DNA of 64,000 bases from Aeromonas veronii (GCF_040215105.1 NZ_CP157875.1:2719501-2783500); one strand, 5' to 3'; shown: positions 40,896 to 50,669, counted from the first letter of the stretch. A program made the numbers and translations. The notes: a model not told the origin generated them from the sequence alone.

Positions 40896-42014
40896 TTACG
40901 CATCGTGCAACTCTCCGTCCTTCTCGCCGTGGAGCACCCCCCGGCGGATCTGATCCAGCTCGATGGATTCGAACAGTGCCTGGAAGTTCCCCTCACCGAA
41001 CCCCTCGTTACCCTTTCGCTGGATGATCTCGAAAAACACGGGGCCGATGACGGTGTCGGTGAAGATCTGCAGCAGTATGCCGTCCTTGGTCGGTGAACCA
41101 TCGATGAGGATGCGCAGCTCACTCAAGGCCGCCAGATCCTCCTGATGGCCGGCGACCCGGCTGTTCACCCCTTCGTAATAAGTATCCGGCGTAGGCATGA
41201 AGCCGGTTCCCCGCCCTCTGAGCGTGCGGATGGTGTGGTAGATGTCGCTGGAGGCCATGGCAATGTGCTGGATCCCCTCCCCCTTGTACTGGCGCAGGTA
41301 CTCCTCGATCTGGGACTTGTCATCGGCGGATTCATTGATGGGAATGCGGATCTTGCCGCAAGGGGCCGTCATGGCGCGGGAATGCAGGCCGGTCAGCTTG
41401 CCCTCGATATCGAAGTAGCGAATTTCGCGGAAGTTGCCGATCCGCTCGTAGAAGTTCGACCAGACGTCCATGTTGCCGCGTTGCACGTTGTGGGTCAGGT
41501 GATCGATCTCATAGAGGCCGGCGTCCACCTCCGCCATGCGGGCCTGCCAATCGGGGTAAAACACAAAGTCTACGTCGTAGATGGAGCCCCGCTCGCCGTA
41601 GCGGTCCACAAACGACAGGGTACTCTCGCCGATGCCGTAGATGGCGGGGATATTGAGCTCCATGGGGCCTATCTTGCCCACAAACGGCTTGGCCCCCTTG
41701 GCGATGGCATACTGCTGGGCGCGGCCCGCATCACTCACCCGAAACGCCATGCCGCAGACGCTCGGCCCGTGCAGGCTGGCAAACTGCTCCGCCTGGGAGT
41801 GGGGTTCGGCGTTGACCACGAAGTTGATATCCCCCTGGCGATAGAGCCAGCACTGCTTGTGCTTGTGCTGCGCCACCTCGGCAAAGCCCAACGAGACGAA
41901 CAGTGCCTTGAGGGCGGCGATGCCCTTGGCATCCGGCGCCGTGTATTCCACGAATTCGAAACCGTCGGTGCCGAGGGGATTGATGGTCTGGGTAGGGGAG
42001 GAAGAGGTGGTCAT
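40896..42014 (-). CDS. hppD: 4-hydroxyphenylpyruvate dioxygenase
   Basis: The 372-aa Fe(II) dioxygenase makes homogentisate from 4-hydroxyphenylpyruvate. It has two VOC half-domains: E-F-V-E-Y-T-A-P-D-A at the N-terminus, D-H-L-T-H-N-V-Q with the first metal His, and G-I-Q-H-I-A-M-A-S-S-D with the second, and ends with F-T-D-T-V-I-G-P-V-F-F-E-I-I-Q-R (metal Glu). AAGGAG precedes the start. It is the first gene of the tyrosine-degrading cluster; homogentisate leakage gives pyomelanin in many bacteria. A TyrR-like box lies upstream. Confidence 0.94.
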   Translation of the reverse strand: MTTSSSPTQTINPLGTDGFEFVEYTAPDAKGIAALKALFVSLGFAEVAQHKHKQCWLYRQGDINFVVNAEPHSQAEQFASLHGPSVCGMAFRVSDAGRAQQYAIAKGAKPFVGKIGPMELNIPAIYGIGESTLSFVDRYGERGSIYDVDFVFYPDWQARMAEVDAGLYEIDHLTHNVQRGNMDVWSNFYERIGNFREIRYFDIEGKLTGLHSRAMTAPCGKIRIPINESADDKSQIEEYLRQYKGEGIQHIAMASSDIYHTIRTLRGRGTGFMPTPDTYYEGVNSRVAGHQEDLAALSELRILIDGSPTKDGILLQIFTDTVIGPVFFEIIQRKGNEGFGEGNFQALFESIELDQIRRGVLHGEKDGELHDA

Positions 42015-42202
42015 GCTGCGCTCCTTGCGACGGCCCCATGGCCGTGTGCCGATGATGAATGAAACCCGATTGAGGAGGCTGGCATCAGGACACCAGGTCC
42101 CTCAATCACGAATTGTTAATACCTTGTTTCATTAGAGGCAGGAGCCGGGCAGAAGAGAAGAGGCGGTTTGCAGATAGTTTTCCGGACAGACGCCGAGAAA
42201 GA

Positions 42203-42220
42203 TGTAAACAAGCTGTGACA
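42203..42220. promoter_or_regulatory. Candidate TyrR box upstream of hppD
   Basis: TGTAAA-N6-GTGACA matches the TyrR consensus TGTAAA-N6-TTTACA in 10 of 12 positions (left half perfect, right half 4 of 6). It lies about 190 bp before the hppD start, in the gap between hppD and the PgpC-like gene. TyrR or PhhR control of this pathway is known in related bacteria; here it is inferred. Confidence 0.4.
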
Positions 42221-42278
42221 TCACAAGCGCAACCTTGTGGATCCCCTCTCAGGGACCCACAGGGCTGTCAGCTTTGCC

Positions 42279-42959
42279 TTACAGGGACCAGGATTTGGGC
42301 TCTATTCGAGGAATGCTTGCCCGTGCAGCGTGCAATTGTGCCGGCGTCGGATTGATAAGCCAGGCCCGCTCCCCCAGCGCCAGCAGCGGCAGATCGTGCA
42401 GGCTGTCGCTCAAGGTGAGAGAGGGTTTGAGCGCCCGGATCTCGGGCAGGATCTTGTGCTGGCCGTGACAGTAAAAGCCGGGCACCAGGCCACCCCGGCG
42501 ATAACGCATGCGGGAACCCAGTATGCGGTGAGGTAAATGACCGGGGAGCTGGCGATGGAGCTGTGCCCGCACCAGGGCCTGAGGGCTTGCCGAGATCACC
42601 CAGCAGCGATCCCCCTGTGCCATCAGCAGGGTCCGCGCCTCTTTGTAGAGGCCGGGCCGGGTACGGCAATAGTCACGTACCAGAGCGCGCCAGCCAAGGG
42701 GCGAGAGCCCGAGGGTGATGGCCCACCAGATGAGGGCGATCCCCAGGCGCCGCGGGTTTGACAACACTTGACCGGGCAACAGGTAGATGAGACCGCCAAG
42801 ACCGATGACCGGCAGCAGCAACAGGGGCCAGCGGCGGCGATAGAGGATGTAGCGCAGCAGACCCGCGTGGCTGTCATCGGGTGCCAGGGTGTCGTCAAAA
42901 TCCGCCAGGATCCACCCTGTTTGCGGCCACTCAGCCTCCACCCCGGACGCGTGGCTCAT
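42279..42959 (-). CDS. HAD-family phosphatase, PgpC/YfhB-like (226 aa)
   Basis: The HAD nucleophile motif reads L-A-D-F-D-D-T-L-A-P-D-D near the N-terminus. A hydrophobic stretch follows (P-L-L-L-L-P-V-I-G-L-G-G-L-I-Y-L-L), as in phosphatidylglycerophosphatase C (YfhB), which anchors to the inner membrane. Motif II is V-I-S-A-S-P-Q-A-L-V and motif IV S-D-S-L-H-D-L-P-L-L. The start codon overlaps the stop of the upstream pseudouridine synthase (ATGA). It probably hydrolyses a lipid or small phosphate; sequence divergence leaves the substrate open. Confidence 0.75.
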   Translation of the reverse strand: MSHASGVEAEWPQTGWILADFDDTLAPDDSHAGLLRYILYRRRWPLLLLPVIGLGGLIYLLPGQVLSNPRRLGIALIWWAITLGLSPLGWRALVRDYCRTRPGLYKEARTLLMAQGDRCWVISASPQALVRAQLHRQLPGHLPHRILGSRMRYRRGGLVPGFYCHGQHKILPEIRALKPSLTLSDSLHDLPLLALGERAWLINPTPAQLHAARASIPRIEPKSWSL

Positions 42960-43615
42960 GGCACCAGTCCAGCGAGGGTGTCGTGCAGCTCTGACAGCAT
43001 AAACCACTGCCCTTCATCCGGTTGACAGACGAAATCATATGCCTCTTCCCCCAGAGAGAAGGAAAGACGCCAGGCGTGCAGATAACCGCGATCCGCGGCG
43101 GTACCGCCGTAACGCTCATCCCCGAGGATGGGGGCGCCGATGCTCTTCAGGGCGACCCGGATCTGGTGGGTCTTGCCGGTCTGGGGCTTGATGCGATAGA
43201 GCCGCAGCCCCTCCCGCACCGATGCCGAATCGAACCAGCTGATGGCGGGATTGTCCTGACTGCGGGCCAGCATCCAGCTGCCACCACGCCCTTTTTGCAT
43301 GTCCCCCTTGACCCAGCCCTGTTTCTTCTTCGGTTTTCTGTCTGACAGCGCCAGATATTGCTTGCTCACCCGCCGCTCGGCGAAGGCCATGCTCAGCGCC
43401 CGATTCACTTCCGGGGTCCGGGCCAGCAACAAGAGCCCCGAGGTCATCTTGTCGAGCCGATGCACCGGATAGAGCTCCAACCCGGTGTCGGCACGCACCC
43501 GGCTGACCAGCCCCTGATGGATCAGCCCCTCCTCCCCGGCTTCATCATGCATGCCAAGGCCTGGCCCTTTATTCACGACAATAAAATCTTTCTGCTGCGA
43601 GAGTATGCGGTACAT
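42956..43615 (-). CDS. RluA-family pseudouridine synthase (TIGR01621-like)
   Basis: The 219-aa protein holds the catalytic H-R-L-D-K-M-T-S-G-L-L-L-L-A motif (Asp) and K-T-H-Q-I-R-V-A, G-D-E-R-Y-G-G of the RluA branch. It is shorter than RluA/RluD, without an S4 domain, similar to the short RluA-like proteins of gammaproteobacteria. The RNA target is unknown. Its gene overlaps the next by 4 nt. AAAGGGT precedes the ATG. Confidence 0.85.
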   Translation of the reverse strand: MYRILSQQKDFIVVNKGPGLGMHDEAGEEGLIHQGLVSRVRADTGLELYPVHRLDKMTSGLLLLARTPEVNRALSMAFAERRVSKQYLALSDRKPKKKQGWVKGDMQKGRGGSWMLARSQDNPAISWFDSASVREGLRLYRIKPQTGKTHQIRVALKSIGAPILGDERYGGTAADRGYLHAWRLSFSLGEEAYDFVCQPDEGQWFMLSELHDTLAGLVP

Positions 43616-43703
43616 TCAGAACCCTTTAGAATCAATCCATCAATAAGAAAAAAAACGGCCCACAGGCCACACCCCATAGACCTTCAGCACAAGAATCGCA
43701 CGG

Positions 43704-45290
43704 ATGACGAGACACTTGCTTTGGCTGCTACTGCTCCTGGCTGGCCACGCAGCTCCTTTACGGGCCAGCGATCAGGCCGACAAACCTCCCGATCGGGTGG
43801 TGCTGCAACTGCGCTGGCTCCACCAACCCCAGTTTGTGGGTTATCACATGGCCAAGGCCAAGGGCTACTACGCCGACGCCGGCCTGGATGTAGAGATAAG
43901 ACCGGGCGGCAAGGGCATCAGCCCGATGGAGGAGGTGTTGACCGGGCGTGCCGACTTCGGGGTGGGCAACACCGAAGTCCTCACCGGTTATGCCAAGGGA
44001 GAGCCCCTGCTGGCCCTTGCCTGCGTCTACCAGCACTCCCCTTCCGTGTTTCTGGCCCGCCGTGACAGCGGCATTCTCACCGTTGCCGACATGCGGGGCA
44101 AACGGATCATGATGTTTCCCGGTCATCAGGATGCCGAGCTGATGGCCACCCTTTACTACCAGGGGCTGCACGAGCGCGAACTCATCCCCGTTCCCACCTC
44201 GGTGAACATCGACGACCTCATCACCGGCAAGATAGATATCTTCAACGCCTATATCAGCAACGAGCCCTTCTATCTGGAGGAGCGCGGCATCCCGGTCTCT
44301 GTCATCAACCCGCGCAACTACGGCATCGACTTTTACAGCGATATCCTCTTCACCACCCAGGCCCAGGAGCGGGCCAATCCGGACCGGGTGGAGCGCTTCA
44401 GAGCTGCCAGCCTCAAGGGGTGGCGCTATGCCCTCTCCCACCCGCAGGAGGCCATCGCCCTGCTGCGTCATGAATACGGCGTTCACCGCAGTCAGGCCCA
44501 CATGGAATTCGAGCTGCAGATGAGCAAGGAGATGATACAGCCGCTCTATGTGGAGATCGGGTATATGAACCCGGATCGCTTCACCCACATCATGAATCAG
44601 CTCGCGGAGATAGGCCTCATCAAGCAACCTCTGCCCCTGAATGGCTTCCTCTATCAGGTTCCCTCCCAGCAGTGGGCTTTCTGGCGCCCCTGGTTCTTGC
44701 TGAGCCTGGGGGTCGGCGTCGTCATCATGCTGCTGGCCATCTACCTCTTCGTCAGCAACAAGCGTCTCAACCGGGAGGTGGCCCTGCGCAAGCAGCGGGA
44801 GCAGGAGATACTGCAGCTCGCCCGGCGCGATCCCCTGACCGGCCTGCCCAATCGCCTCTGTCTGATGGAGCAGCTGGAGCGGCAGATCCGCCACCCAGCC
44901 CCGGGCTGCCTGCTGTTTTGCGATCTCGACAACTTCAAGCAGGTCAATGACAGCTATGGTCACAGCTACGGGGATGCCCTGCTCTGCCAGCTGACGGAGC
45001 GGATCTCCCGCCACCTGATGCACACCCCCTTCTTCGCCAGGCTGGCGGGCGATGAGTTCGTCCTCCTGCTGCCAGATCATGACCCGACCCAGGCCGAAGC
45101 GGTGGCCGAGGGAATACGGCGGGTGATCCTCGCTCCCTTCGAGGTCTATGGTCAATCCCTCTCGGTCGGCATCAGCGTCGGCGTCAGCGCCTACGAGTGC
45201 GACTGGAGCGCGGAGCAGTGGCTGATCAACGCCGATCAGGCCATGTATGACGACAAGGGGACGATGCGGCGACTGGGCGTCCTGGGTTGA
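43704..45290 (+). CDS. Diguanylate cyclase with NMT1/THI5-like periplasmic sensor (528 aa)
   Basis: A signal peptide (first ~22 aa) is followed by an NMT1/THI5-like solute-binding domain (L-R-W-L-H-Q-P-Q-F-V-G-Y-H-M-A-K to ~270), one membrane helix near residue 330-350 (F-L-L-S-L-G-V-G-V-V-I-M), and a GGDEF domain. The GGDEF loop reads A-G-D-E-F, a variant often still active, and D-L-D-N-F-K-Q-V-N-D upstream is intact. The RxxD inhibitory site is absent. It likely makes c-di-GMP in response to a small ligand, perhaps a thiamin-pyrimidine-like compound, by analogy with the domain family; this is inferred. Divergent from the pseudouridine synthase gene. Confidence 0.85.
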   Translation: MTRHLLWLLLLLAGHAAPLRASDQADKPPDRVVLQLRWLHQPQFVGYHMAKAKGYYADAGLDVEIRPGGKGISPMEEVLTGRADFGVGNTEVLTGYAKGEPLLALACVYQHSPSVFLARRDSGILTVADMRGKRIMMFPGHQDAELMATLYYQGLHERELIPVPTSVNIDDLITGKIDIFNAYISNEPFYLEERGIPVSVINPRNYGIDFYSDILFTTQAQERANPDRVERFRAASLKGWRYALSHPQEAIALLRHEYGVHRSQAHMEFELQMSKEMIQPLYVEIGYMNPDRFTHIMNQLAEIGLIKQPLPLNGFLYQVPSQQWAFWRPWFLLSLGVGVVIMLLAIYLFVSNKRLNREVALRKQREQEILQLARRDPLTGLPNRLCLMEQLERQIRHPAPGCLLFCDLDNFKQVNDSYGHSYGDALLCQLTERISRHLMHTPFFARLAGDEFVLLLPDHDPTQAEAVAEGIRRVILAPFEVYGQSLSVGISVGVSAYECDWSAEQWLINADQAMYDDKGTMRRLGVLG

Positions 45291-45310
45291 GCGCCCTGAT
45301 CCCGTCAATG

Positions 45311-45340
45311 CAGCGAGGCCACCCCGGGGTGGCCTCGCTG
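45311..45340. terminator. Bidirectional terminator between the cyclase and chemoreceptor genes
   Basis: CAGCGAGGCCACCCC and its exact inverse form a perfect 30-bp palindrome, one of the most stable hairpins in the window, lying between the convergent gene ends. The U tails are poor. Confidence 0.75.
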
Positions 45341-45359
45341 TCTATTGGCAATCGCGGAT

Positions 45360-46913
45360 TCAACCGAAGGTTTGTCCCAGCGATTTGAGCTGACGCGCCT
45401 TGGTGAGCAGGATATCGCTCGAGGCGTCCATGTCCTGCATCTTGTTGCTGTTGGTGTGAGAGTGCTGGGAGATGAGGTTGACGTTCTGGCTGATGTCTTC
45501 GACCACCGCCTGCTGCTGCTCCGCCGCCGCCGAGATCTGGGTCGACAGATCCACCACCTGCTCAATCTCCGCCAGCACCTGATGCAGGCTCTGGGATCCC
45601 TGACGGGTCAGGGTCACGCAGGACTGGGTCTGCGCCAGGTTCTGCTGCATCATCCCCTTCCAGCCGTTGAGGGTGCGCTGGATCTGGCCGATGCAGCCCT
45701 GGATCTGCTCGGTCGCCTTGTGGGTACGGGTAGAGAGGGTACGCACCTCATCGGCCACCACTGCAAAGCCCCGCCCCTGCTCGCCCGCTCGCGCCGCCTC
45801 GATGGCAGCATTCAGGGCCAGCAGATTGGTCTGATCCGCGATGCCCTGGATTTCGCTCATCAACACGCCGATGCGATCGGACTCCTCCGCCAGGGCCACC
45901 GCCGCCGTGAAGGCATGCTCGGCCTGGGTGGCCAGTTCGGTAACCCGCTGCTGGGTATCCTCCAGTTGCTTGTCCGTGTGCTGGCAATGCACCTTGGCCT
46001 GGGCAATCTGGTTGTCCGTCTCCTGAATGTTGCGAGCTATCTCGTGGGCGGTGGCCGCCATTTCGGTGATGGCGGTGGCTACCTGCTGGGTCTGGATGTC
46101 CTGCTCGGCGATGTCGGCACTCGCCTCGCTGGAGGCTGTCTTGAGGTGTGTCGCCAAATCCTGCAACGACAGGGTGGCATCGTCCACCCGGCCGAGCACG
46201 GTCCGGATCCTCGCCTGCAACAGCTTGATGTGAAAATCGGCGATGGCGCTGGGATCCTTGCCCGAGTAGATGAGTCGGGTCAGGCTGTCATACTCCTCGG
46301 TCAACTGCTTGAGGTAGCGGGGAGTGGTGAACATCTCGTGGCGATAGAGGAGTCCGAACCACAGCAGTGGCAACAGCATGAACAGCGGCCCATAGCTTCC
46401 CATCAGGTAGGCCCCGGCCGCCAGCATCAGCAAGAGGCCGACGATGGCCACGCCGTGACGGGTCGCCCCCAGGGAGAGGCCCGCCTTGCGCCCCCCTCCT
46501 TCCACCGCCTTCAGCCCTGCATAAGTGCGCGCCGCAATGCGCTTGAGCTCAGGGTCGGCCCGGTTGCGCACCGACTGATAGCCGTTGATCCGTCCCTGCT
46601 CGAAGATGGGGGTGACATAGGCATCCACCCAGTAGTAGCGGCCATCCTTGCAGCGGTTCTTCACCATGCCCCGCCAGGGCTTGCCCTGCTTCAACTTCCC
46701 CCAGAGATCGGCGAAGGCTGCCTTGGGCATATCCGGATGCCGCACCATGTTGTGGTGCTGGCCAACCATCTCTCCCCGACTGTATCCCGCCACCCGGCAG
46801 AAATGATCATTGGCATAGGTGATCACCCCCTGCAGATCCGTGGTGGAAACCAATTGTTCATTGGCGGGAAAATCCACTTCTTCGTCGACAAGATGAACCT
46901 GTTGCTTAGCCAT
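45360..46913 (-). CDS. Aer-like methyl-accepting chemotaxis protein with PAS domain (517 aa)
   Basis: An N-terminal PAS domain (residues ~20-125, [16 protein letters not shown] and [16 protein letters not shown]) resembles the FAD-binding PAS of Aer. A two-segment membrane anchor ([13 protein letters not shown] and the following L-L-P-L-L-W-F-G) and a cytoplasmic signalling domain follow, with the tip [16 protein letters not shown]. No periplasmic sensor is present and no C-terminal methyltransferase-tethering pentapeptide is seen. It probably senses redox or oxygen. An ATG 27 nt upstream is an alternative start. Confidence 0.9.
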   Translation of the reverse strand: MAKQQVHLVDEEVDFPANEQLVSTTDLQGVITYANDHFCRVAGYSRGEMVGQHHNMVRHPDMPKAAFADLWGKLKQGKPWRGMVKNRCKDGRYYWVDAYVTPIFEQGRINGYQSVRNRADPELKRIAARTYAGLKAVEGGGRKAGLSLGATRHGVAIVGLLLMLAAGAYLMGSYGPLFMLLPLLWFGLLYRHEMFTTPRYLKQLTEEYDSLTRLIYSGKDPSAIADFHIKLLQARIRTVLGRVDDATLSLQDLATHLKTASSEASADIAEQDIQTQQVATAITEMAATAHEIARNIQETDNQIAQAKVHCQHTDKQLEDTQQRVTELATQAEHAFTAAVALAEESDRIGVLMSEIQGIADQTNLLALNAAIEAARAGEQGRGFAVVADEVRTLSTRTHKATEQIQGCIGQIQRTLNGWKGMMQQNLAQTQSCVTLTRQGSQSLHQVLAEIEQVVDLSTQISAAAEQQQAVVEDISQNVNLISQHSHTNSNKMQDMDASSDILLTKARQLKSLGQTFG

Positions 46914-47033
46914 GGGCACGCCTCTTATGTAATGACTCAATGAGCGTAGTCAAGCCCCTTTGAGTCAGACAATGGGGCACCTCAAACATTGGCGAGGCCT
47001 GAGGTGCTCTGTGGCAATTTTATGATGTGGTAC

Positions 47034-48692
47034 TCATTTTGAGCTCAAATCATGACAGTGCAACTGCTCGCGGATGAGTTTTTTGTTCACCTTGCCGACG
47101 CTGGTCTTGGGGATCTCATGGACGATGCAGACCTGCTGCGGGATGGCCCACTTGTTGATCCGCCCCCGTTCAACGAACCCTTGCAGGTGCACTTTGATGG
47201 CTTCAGGCTCCAGGAAGCGGCCCTCCTTGCCCACCACCAATGCCAGGGGACGCTCTCCCCACTGCTCATCCGGCACTCCCACCACGGCCACCGCATGCAC
47301 GTCGGGGTGAGCGCTGATGAGATTCTCCAGCGCCAGTGAGCTTATCCACTCCCCCCCTGTCTTGATCACATCCTTGATGCGGTCCTTGATCTCCACCGTC
47401 CCGCCCGGGGTGATGGAAGCCATGTCTCCGGTGTGCAGCCAGCCCCCTTCCCACAGCTCTGCCCCCTTGGCCGGTTCATTCAAATAGCCCTGGGTCAACC
47501 AGGGGGCACGCACCACTATCTCGCCCATGGTCACCCCGTCGTGTACCACCTCCTGACCCTGCTCATCGATGATACGCAGATCCACCAGGGGGATGGGGGT
47601 GCCGGTGCGGGTCCGCAACCCGATCTGTTCCTCCATGGGCAGGGCCAGCTCTTCCTGCGTCAGATGCACCACACAGAGCAGCGGACAGGTCTCCGACATG
47701 CCGTAACCAGCCTGGATCCGGATCCCCTGCCGATGGGCCTGGGTGGCGAGCCCGAGGGGCAGCGCGCTGCCCCCCAGCAACATTTTCCACCCCTGCAGCG
47801 AGGTGTGCTTCGCCTCCTCGCAGTCGAGGATCATCTGCAAGATGGTAGGCACGCAGTGGGAGAAGGTCACCCCTTCGTCCCGGTAGAGGCGTACCAGCTT
47901 GTTCGGCTCATAACGACCCGGGTAGACCTGCTTCACCCCCAGCATGGTGGCCGCATAGGGGAAGCCCCAGGCGTGCACGTGAAACATGGGAGTAATGGGC
48001 ATGTAGACATCGTCCGAGCAGAGGAGAGACTGGCCCGCATGGGCCGCCAGGGTCAGCTCGTTCAGGGTATGCAGTACCAGTTGGCGGTGACTGAAGTAGA
48101 CCCCCTTGGGATCCCCCGTGGTGCCCGTGGTATAGAAAAGGGTCGCCACCGAGTGCTCATCGAAATCCGGGAAATCAAACCGGCTGTCCGCTTCGGCCAG
48201 CAGGGCCTCGTACTCCCCGAGCAGCGGCAAACTGCTTTGGACCTGTTCCCCATCGGTCAGCCGGATGTAACCCCGTACCGTGGGCAGTGAACGCTGGATA
48301 TCGGCCAGCATGGGCAGGAAGTCGTCGTGCACCAGCACCAGGTGATCTTCGGCATGGACCATGGTGTAGGCGATCTGCGCGGGCGAGAGGCGCACGTTGA
48401 CCGTGTGCAGCACGGCGCCAATCATGGGTACCGCGAAGAAGCACTCGAGAGAGCGGTGGCTGTCCCAGTCCAGCAGGGCCACCGTGTCGCCGGGTCCCAC
48501 GCCCGCCGCCGTCAGCAGATTGGCAAGGCGATGGATCCGCTGATTCAGCGTGCGATAGTCATAACGCAGACGGTCTGCGTAGACGATCTCCTGCTCGGGG
48601 TAATAACGCACGCCCGACAACAGCAGGCTCTTGATCAGCAGCGGATAGGCATGGGCTCCCTGCGCAGGGCTTATGATCCGGGTCTTCACCAT
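47034..48692 (-). CDS. Acyl-CoA synthetase, AMP-forming (552 aa)
   Basis: The ANL-family motifs are present: L-F-Y-T-T-G-T-T-G-D-P-K-G-V (P-loop), Y-G-M-S-E-T-C-P, H-T-G-D-M, and K-D-R-I-K-D-V-I-K-T-G-G-E-W-I-S (hinge), with P-K-T-S-V-G-K-V near the end. It activates a fatty or other carboxylic acid to its CoA ester; the length and motifs fit medium/long-chain ligases. AAGGAG before 48692 sets the start. A small serine-hydrolase gene lies 72 bp upstream on the same strand. Confidence 0.88.
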   Translation of the reverse strand: MVKTRIISPAQGAHAYPLLIKSLLLSGVRYYPEQEIVYADRLRYDYRTLNQRIHRLANLLTAAGVGPGDTVALLDWDSHRSLECFFAVPMIGAVLHTVNVRLSPAQIAYTMVHAEDHLVLVHDDFLPMLADIQRSLPTVRGYIRLTDGEQVQSSLPLLGEYEALLAEADSRFDFPDFDEHSVATLFYTTGTTGDPKGVYFSHRQLVLHTLNELTLAAHAGQSLLCSDDVYMPITPMFHVHAWGFPYAATMLGVKQVYPGRYEPNKLVRLYRDEGVTFSHCVPTILQMILDCEEAKHTSLQGWKMLLGGSALPLGLATQAHRQGIRIQAGYGMSETCPLLCVVHLTQEELALPMEEQIGLRTRTGTPIPLVDLRIIDEQGQEVVHDGVTMGEIVVRAPWLTQGYLNEPAKGAELWEGGWLHTGDMASITPGGTVEIKDRIKDVIKTGGEWISSLALENLISAHPDVHAVAVVGVPDEQWGERPLALVVGKEGRFLEPEAIKVHLQGFVERGRINKWAIPQQVCIVHEIPKTSVGKVNKKLIREQLHCHDLSSK

Positions 48693-48764
48693 CTTCACTC
48701 CTTGTAGATGCATGTTCACGTCCGGGTGGACGGGGAAACTCGGTTCCCTTGTCGATATGGATGA

Positions 48765-49340
48765 TCAGGCGTCAAGACGCGCCAGCAACGTCCTGGCCAG
48801 GGGCCAGGGGCCGAAACCGCTGGCCGGATTGATATGCCCAACGGCCCCGGCATCCACAAGCTCGCTCCCCCACTCCCCGGCGAGGGTACGAACAGCCGCC
48901 ACACTCGCCAGTGGATCATTCTGGCTCATGACCATCAGACTCGGGAACGGCAACCGAGCCCGTGGCAGTGGCTGCCAGCCACCGGCCTCCATGGCCTCGG
49001 GGCTGGGGTATTGAGCGGGCCAGCTGGCATCCAGATCCGGTGGCGTTACCAGCAGGGCACTTGCGATGGCATGGGCTTTATCAGCATATTTCGCTGCCCA
49101 GTGTGCCACCATCAGCACACCTGCGCTGTGAGCCACCAGGATCACGGGACCCTCTATGGCGGCCAGCGCCTGCGCTATGGCCTCGACCCTGGCCTGGCAG
49201 CTGAGTCGGTCCTCTGTCAGGGGCGGCACTGTGGCCACCTTGTCCAGGCTGGCGGCGAGCCGCGTTTGCCAGTGATCCTCCACGTGATCCCGCAGGCCCG
49301 GCACGATCAGCACGGTCGCCTTGGGTTGCCATTGCTTCAT
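48765..49340 (-). CDS. RBBP9/YdeN-family serine hydrolase (191 aa)
   Basis: An alpha/beta hydrolase with V-P-G-L-R-D-H-V-E-D-H-W-Q at the first strand, the nucleophile elbow V-A-H-S-A-G, a catalytic Asp region S-Q-N-D-P-L-A-S and the C-terminal V-G-H-I-N-P-A-S-G-F-G motif with the catalytic His. These are the RBBP9/YdeN signatures. The substrate is unknown; location beside an acyl-CoA synthetase suggests lipid or ester use. Confidence 0.85.
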   Translation of the reverse strand: MKQWQPKATVLIVPGLRDHVEDHWQTRLAASLDKVATVPPLTEDRLSCQARVEAIAQALAAIEGPVILVAHSAGVLMVAHWAAKYADKAHAIASALLVTPPDLDASWPAQYPSPEAMEAGGWQPLPRARLPFPSLMVMSQNDPLASVAAVRTLAGEWGSELVDAGAVGHINPASGFGPWPLARTLLARLDA

Positions 49341-49616
49341 CTCTGTCCCTTATACCGGTGCCCGGCGATGGCCGGGCAGTCATGAGAGCCACACTAAATC
49401 TCCCGGTTGCAAGCTGCTTTACCTTGGATGCCATGGACTTGTCTTTTTACGACAGGGACAGGTTGGCAGCAGAAATGACAGATATCAGGGGGGACAGCTG
49501 AAACCTACGACTATTGATGACTAACAATACAGTTAATAGGGCTTCCCACCATGTAAATGAAATGATAAAAAACAGTTAACAACCAGCAGATGAGCCGTCG
49601 CCATGGGAACTGCATC
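49341..49616. other. Divergent intergenic region hydrolase/AraC
   Basis: The 276-bp gap between divergent genes shows no ORF. It is moderately AT-rich at 49530-49590 (AATGATAAAAAACAGTTAAC), a likely promoter area for the AraC gene. No specific binding site was identified. Confidence 0.4.
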
Positions 49617-50669
49617 ATGACCCTTCTAGCCAGAGCCGCTACCCTCACCAATTATCTCGACGTCGCCCGCCAATTGGGCCTCAACACCCCCAACCTGTTG
49701 TCACAAGCCGGCCTCAGCGCCTCCATACTGGATGTCCCCAATCAACGCATCCCGGTCGCGACTGTGGTCAATCTGCTTGAGCTGTCGGCACGCACCGGCG
49801 GTTGTCAGAGCCTGGGACTGCGCATGGCGGAGCATCGCCAACTGTCGGACTTTGGCGAGGTGAGCCTCTTGCTCAGCTACCAGCCCAACCTGCGCGAAGC
49901 CTTGCAGGTGATGGTGCAATACATCCACCTGTTCAATAACGCCCTGGCCATCTTCATCGAGGAGGCGGGCAAGACGGTCATCATTCGCGAAGAGATCATC
50001 ACGGATGCCCCCATGCCCTCGCGCCAGGCCACCGAGCTCGCGGTCGGCGTCATGTTCCGCTTCTGCGCCTCCCAGGTCGGGGTTGGGGCGAACTGGCACC
50101 CCATCAGCGTCAACTTCACTCACGCGGCGCCGGCGGATCTCTCCATCCACAAACGCCTGTTCGGCTGCAAGCTGGAGTTTGGCAGCGAGTTCAACGGCAT
50201 CGTCTGCCAGTCTACGGATCTGGATATTCCCAACCCCCTGGCGAACCAGGCCATGGCCCGCCACGCGCGCCAGTACCTCGATACCCTCATGGTGGAAACC
50301 CAGCAATCCCTGCTGACCGACGTGCGCAAGGCCATCTACCTGCTGCTGCCCATGGGGCGTGCCACCATAGAGCAAATCGCCCGCACCCTCGGCATGAACG
50401 TGCGCACCCTGCAGCGCCATCTGGAAGAGAGCGGCGCTACCTTCAGCGAGCTCATCAACGACGTGCGCCGCGATCTGGTGATGCGCTACCTGCAAAACTC
50501 GGGATATTCCCTTGGCCACATCGCCGACATGCTGGGGTACTCCATGCCAAGCTCCTTCACTCGCTGGTTCAATGCCCAGTTCGGCATGCCGCCCGCCACC
50601 TGGCGCTCGCGCAACAAGATAGTGCCCAAGCTGGCCCAGAGCGCCCATACCAGCCTGGCTTACGGCTAA
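49617..50669 (+). CDS. AraC-family transcriptional regulator (OruR/ArgR-like type, 350 aa)
   Basis: A large N-terminal Arabinose_bd-type domain (Y-L-D-V-A-R-Q-L-G-L-N to ~230) precedes two helix-turn-helix motifs near the C-terminus (I-E-Q-I-A-R-T-L-G-M-N-V-R-T-L-Q-R-H-L and H-I-A-D-M-L-G-Y-S-M-P-S-S-F-T-R-W-F). Such regulators often control fatty acid, steroid or amine catabolism. It is convergent with the RND/DUF1302 gene set and divergent from the acyl-CoA ligase pair, either of which may be a target. The start M-T-L-L-A-R-A is preferred over one 27 nt upstream. Confidence 0.88.
   Translation: MTLLARAATLTNYLDVARQLGLNTPNLLSQAGLSASILDVPNQRIPVATVVNLLELSARTGGCQSLGLRMAEHRQLSDFGEVSLLLSYQPNLREALQVMVQYIHLFNNALAIFIEEAGKTVIIREEIITDAPMPSRQATELAVGVMFRFCASQVGVGANWHPISVNFTHAAPADLSIHKRLFGCKLEFGSEFNGIVCQSTDLDIPNPLANQAMARHARQYLDTLMVETQQSLLTDVRKAIYLLLPMGRATIEQIARTLGMNVRTLQRHLEESGATFSELINDVRRDLVMRYLQNSGYSLGHIADMLGYSMPSSFTRWFNAQFGMPPATWRSRNKIVPKLAQSAHTSLAYG

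Noticed and set aside
38953..40953. 666-aa open frame opposite fahA and hmgA
   Set aside because: Antisense shadow of two genes whose products are recognised.
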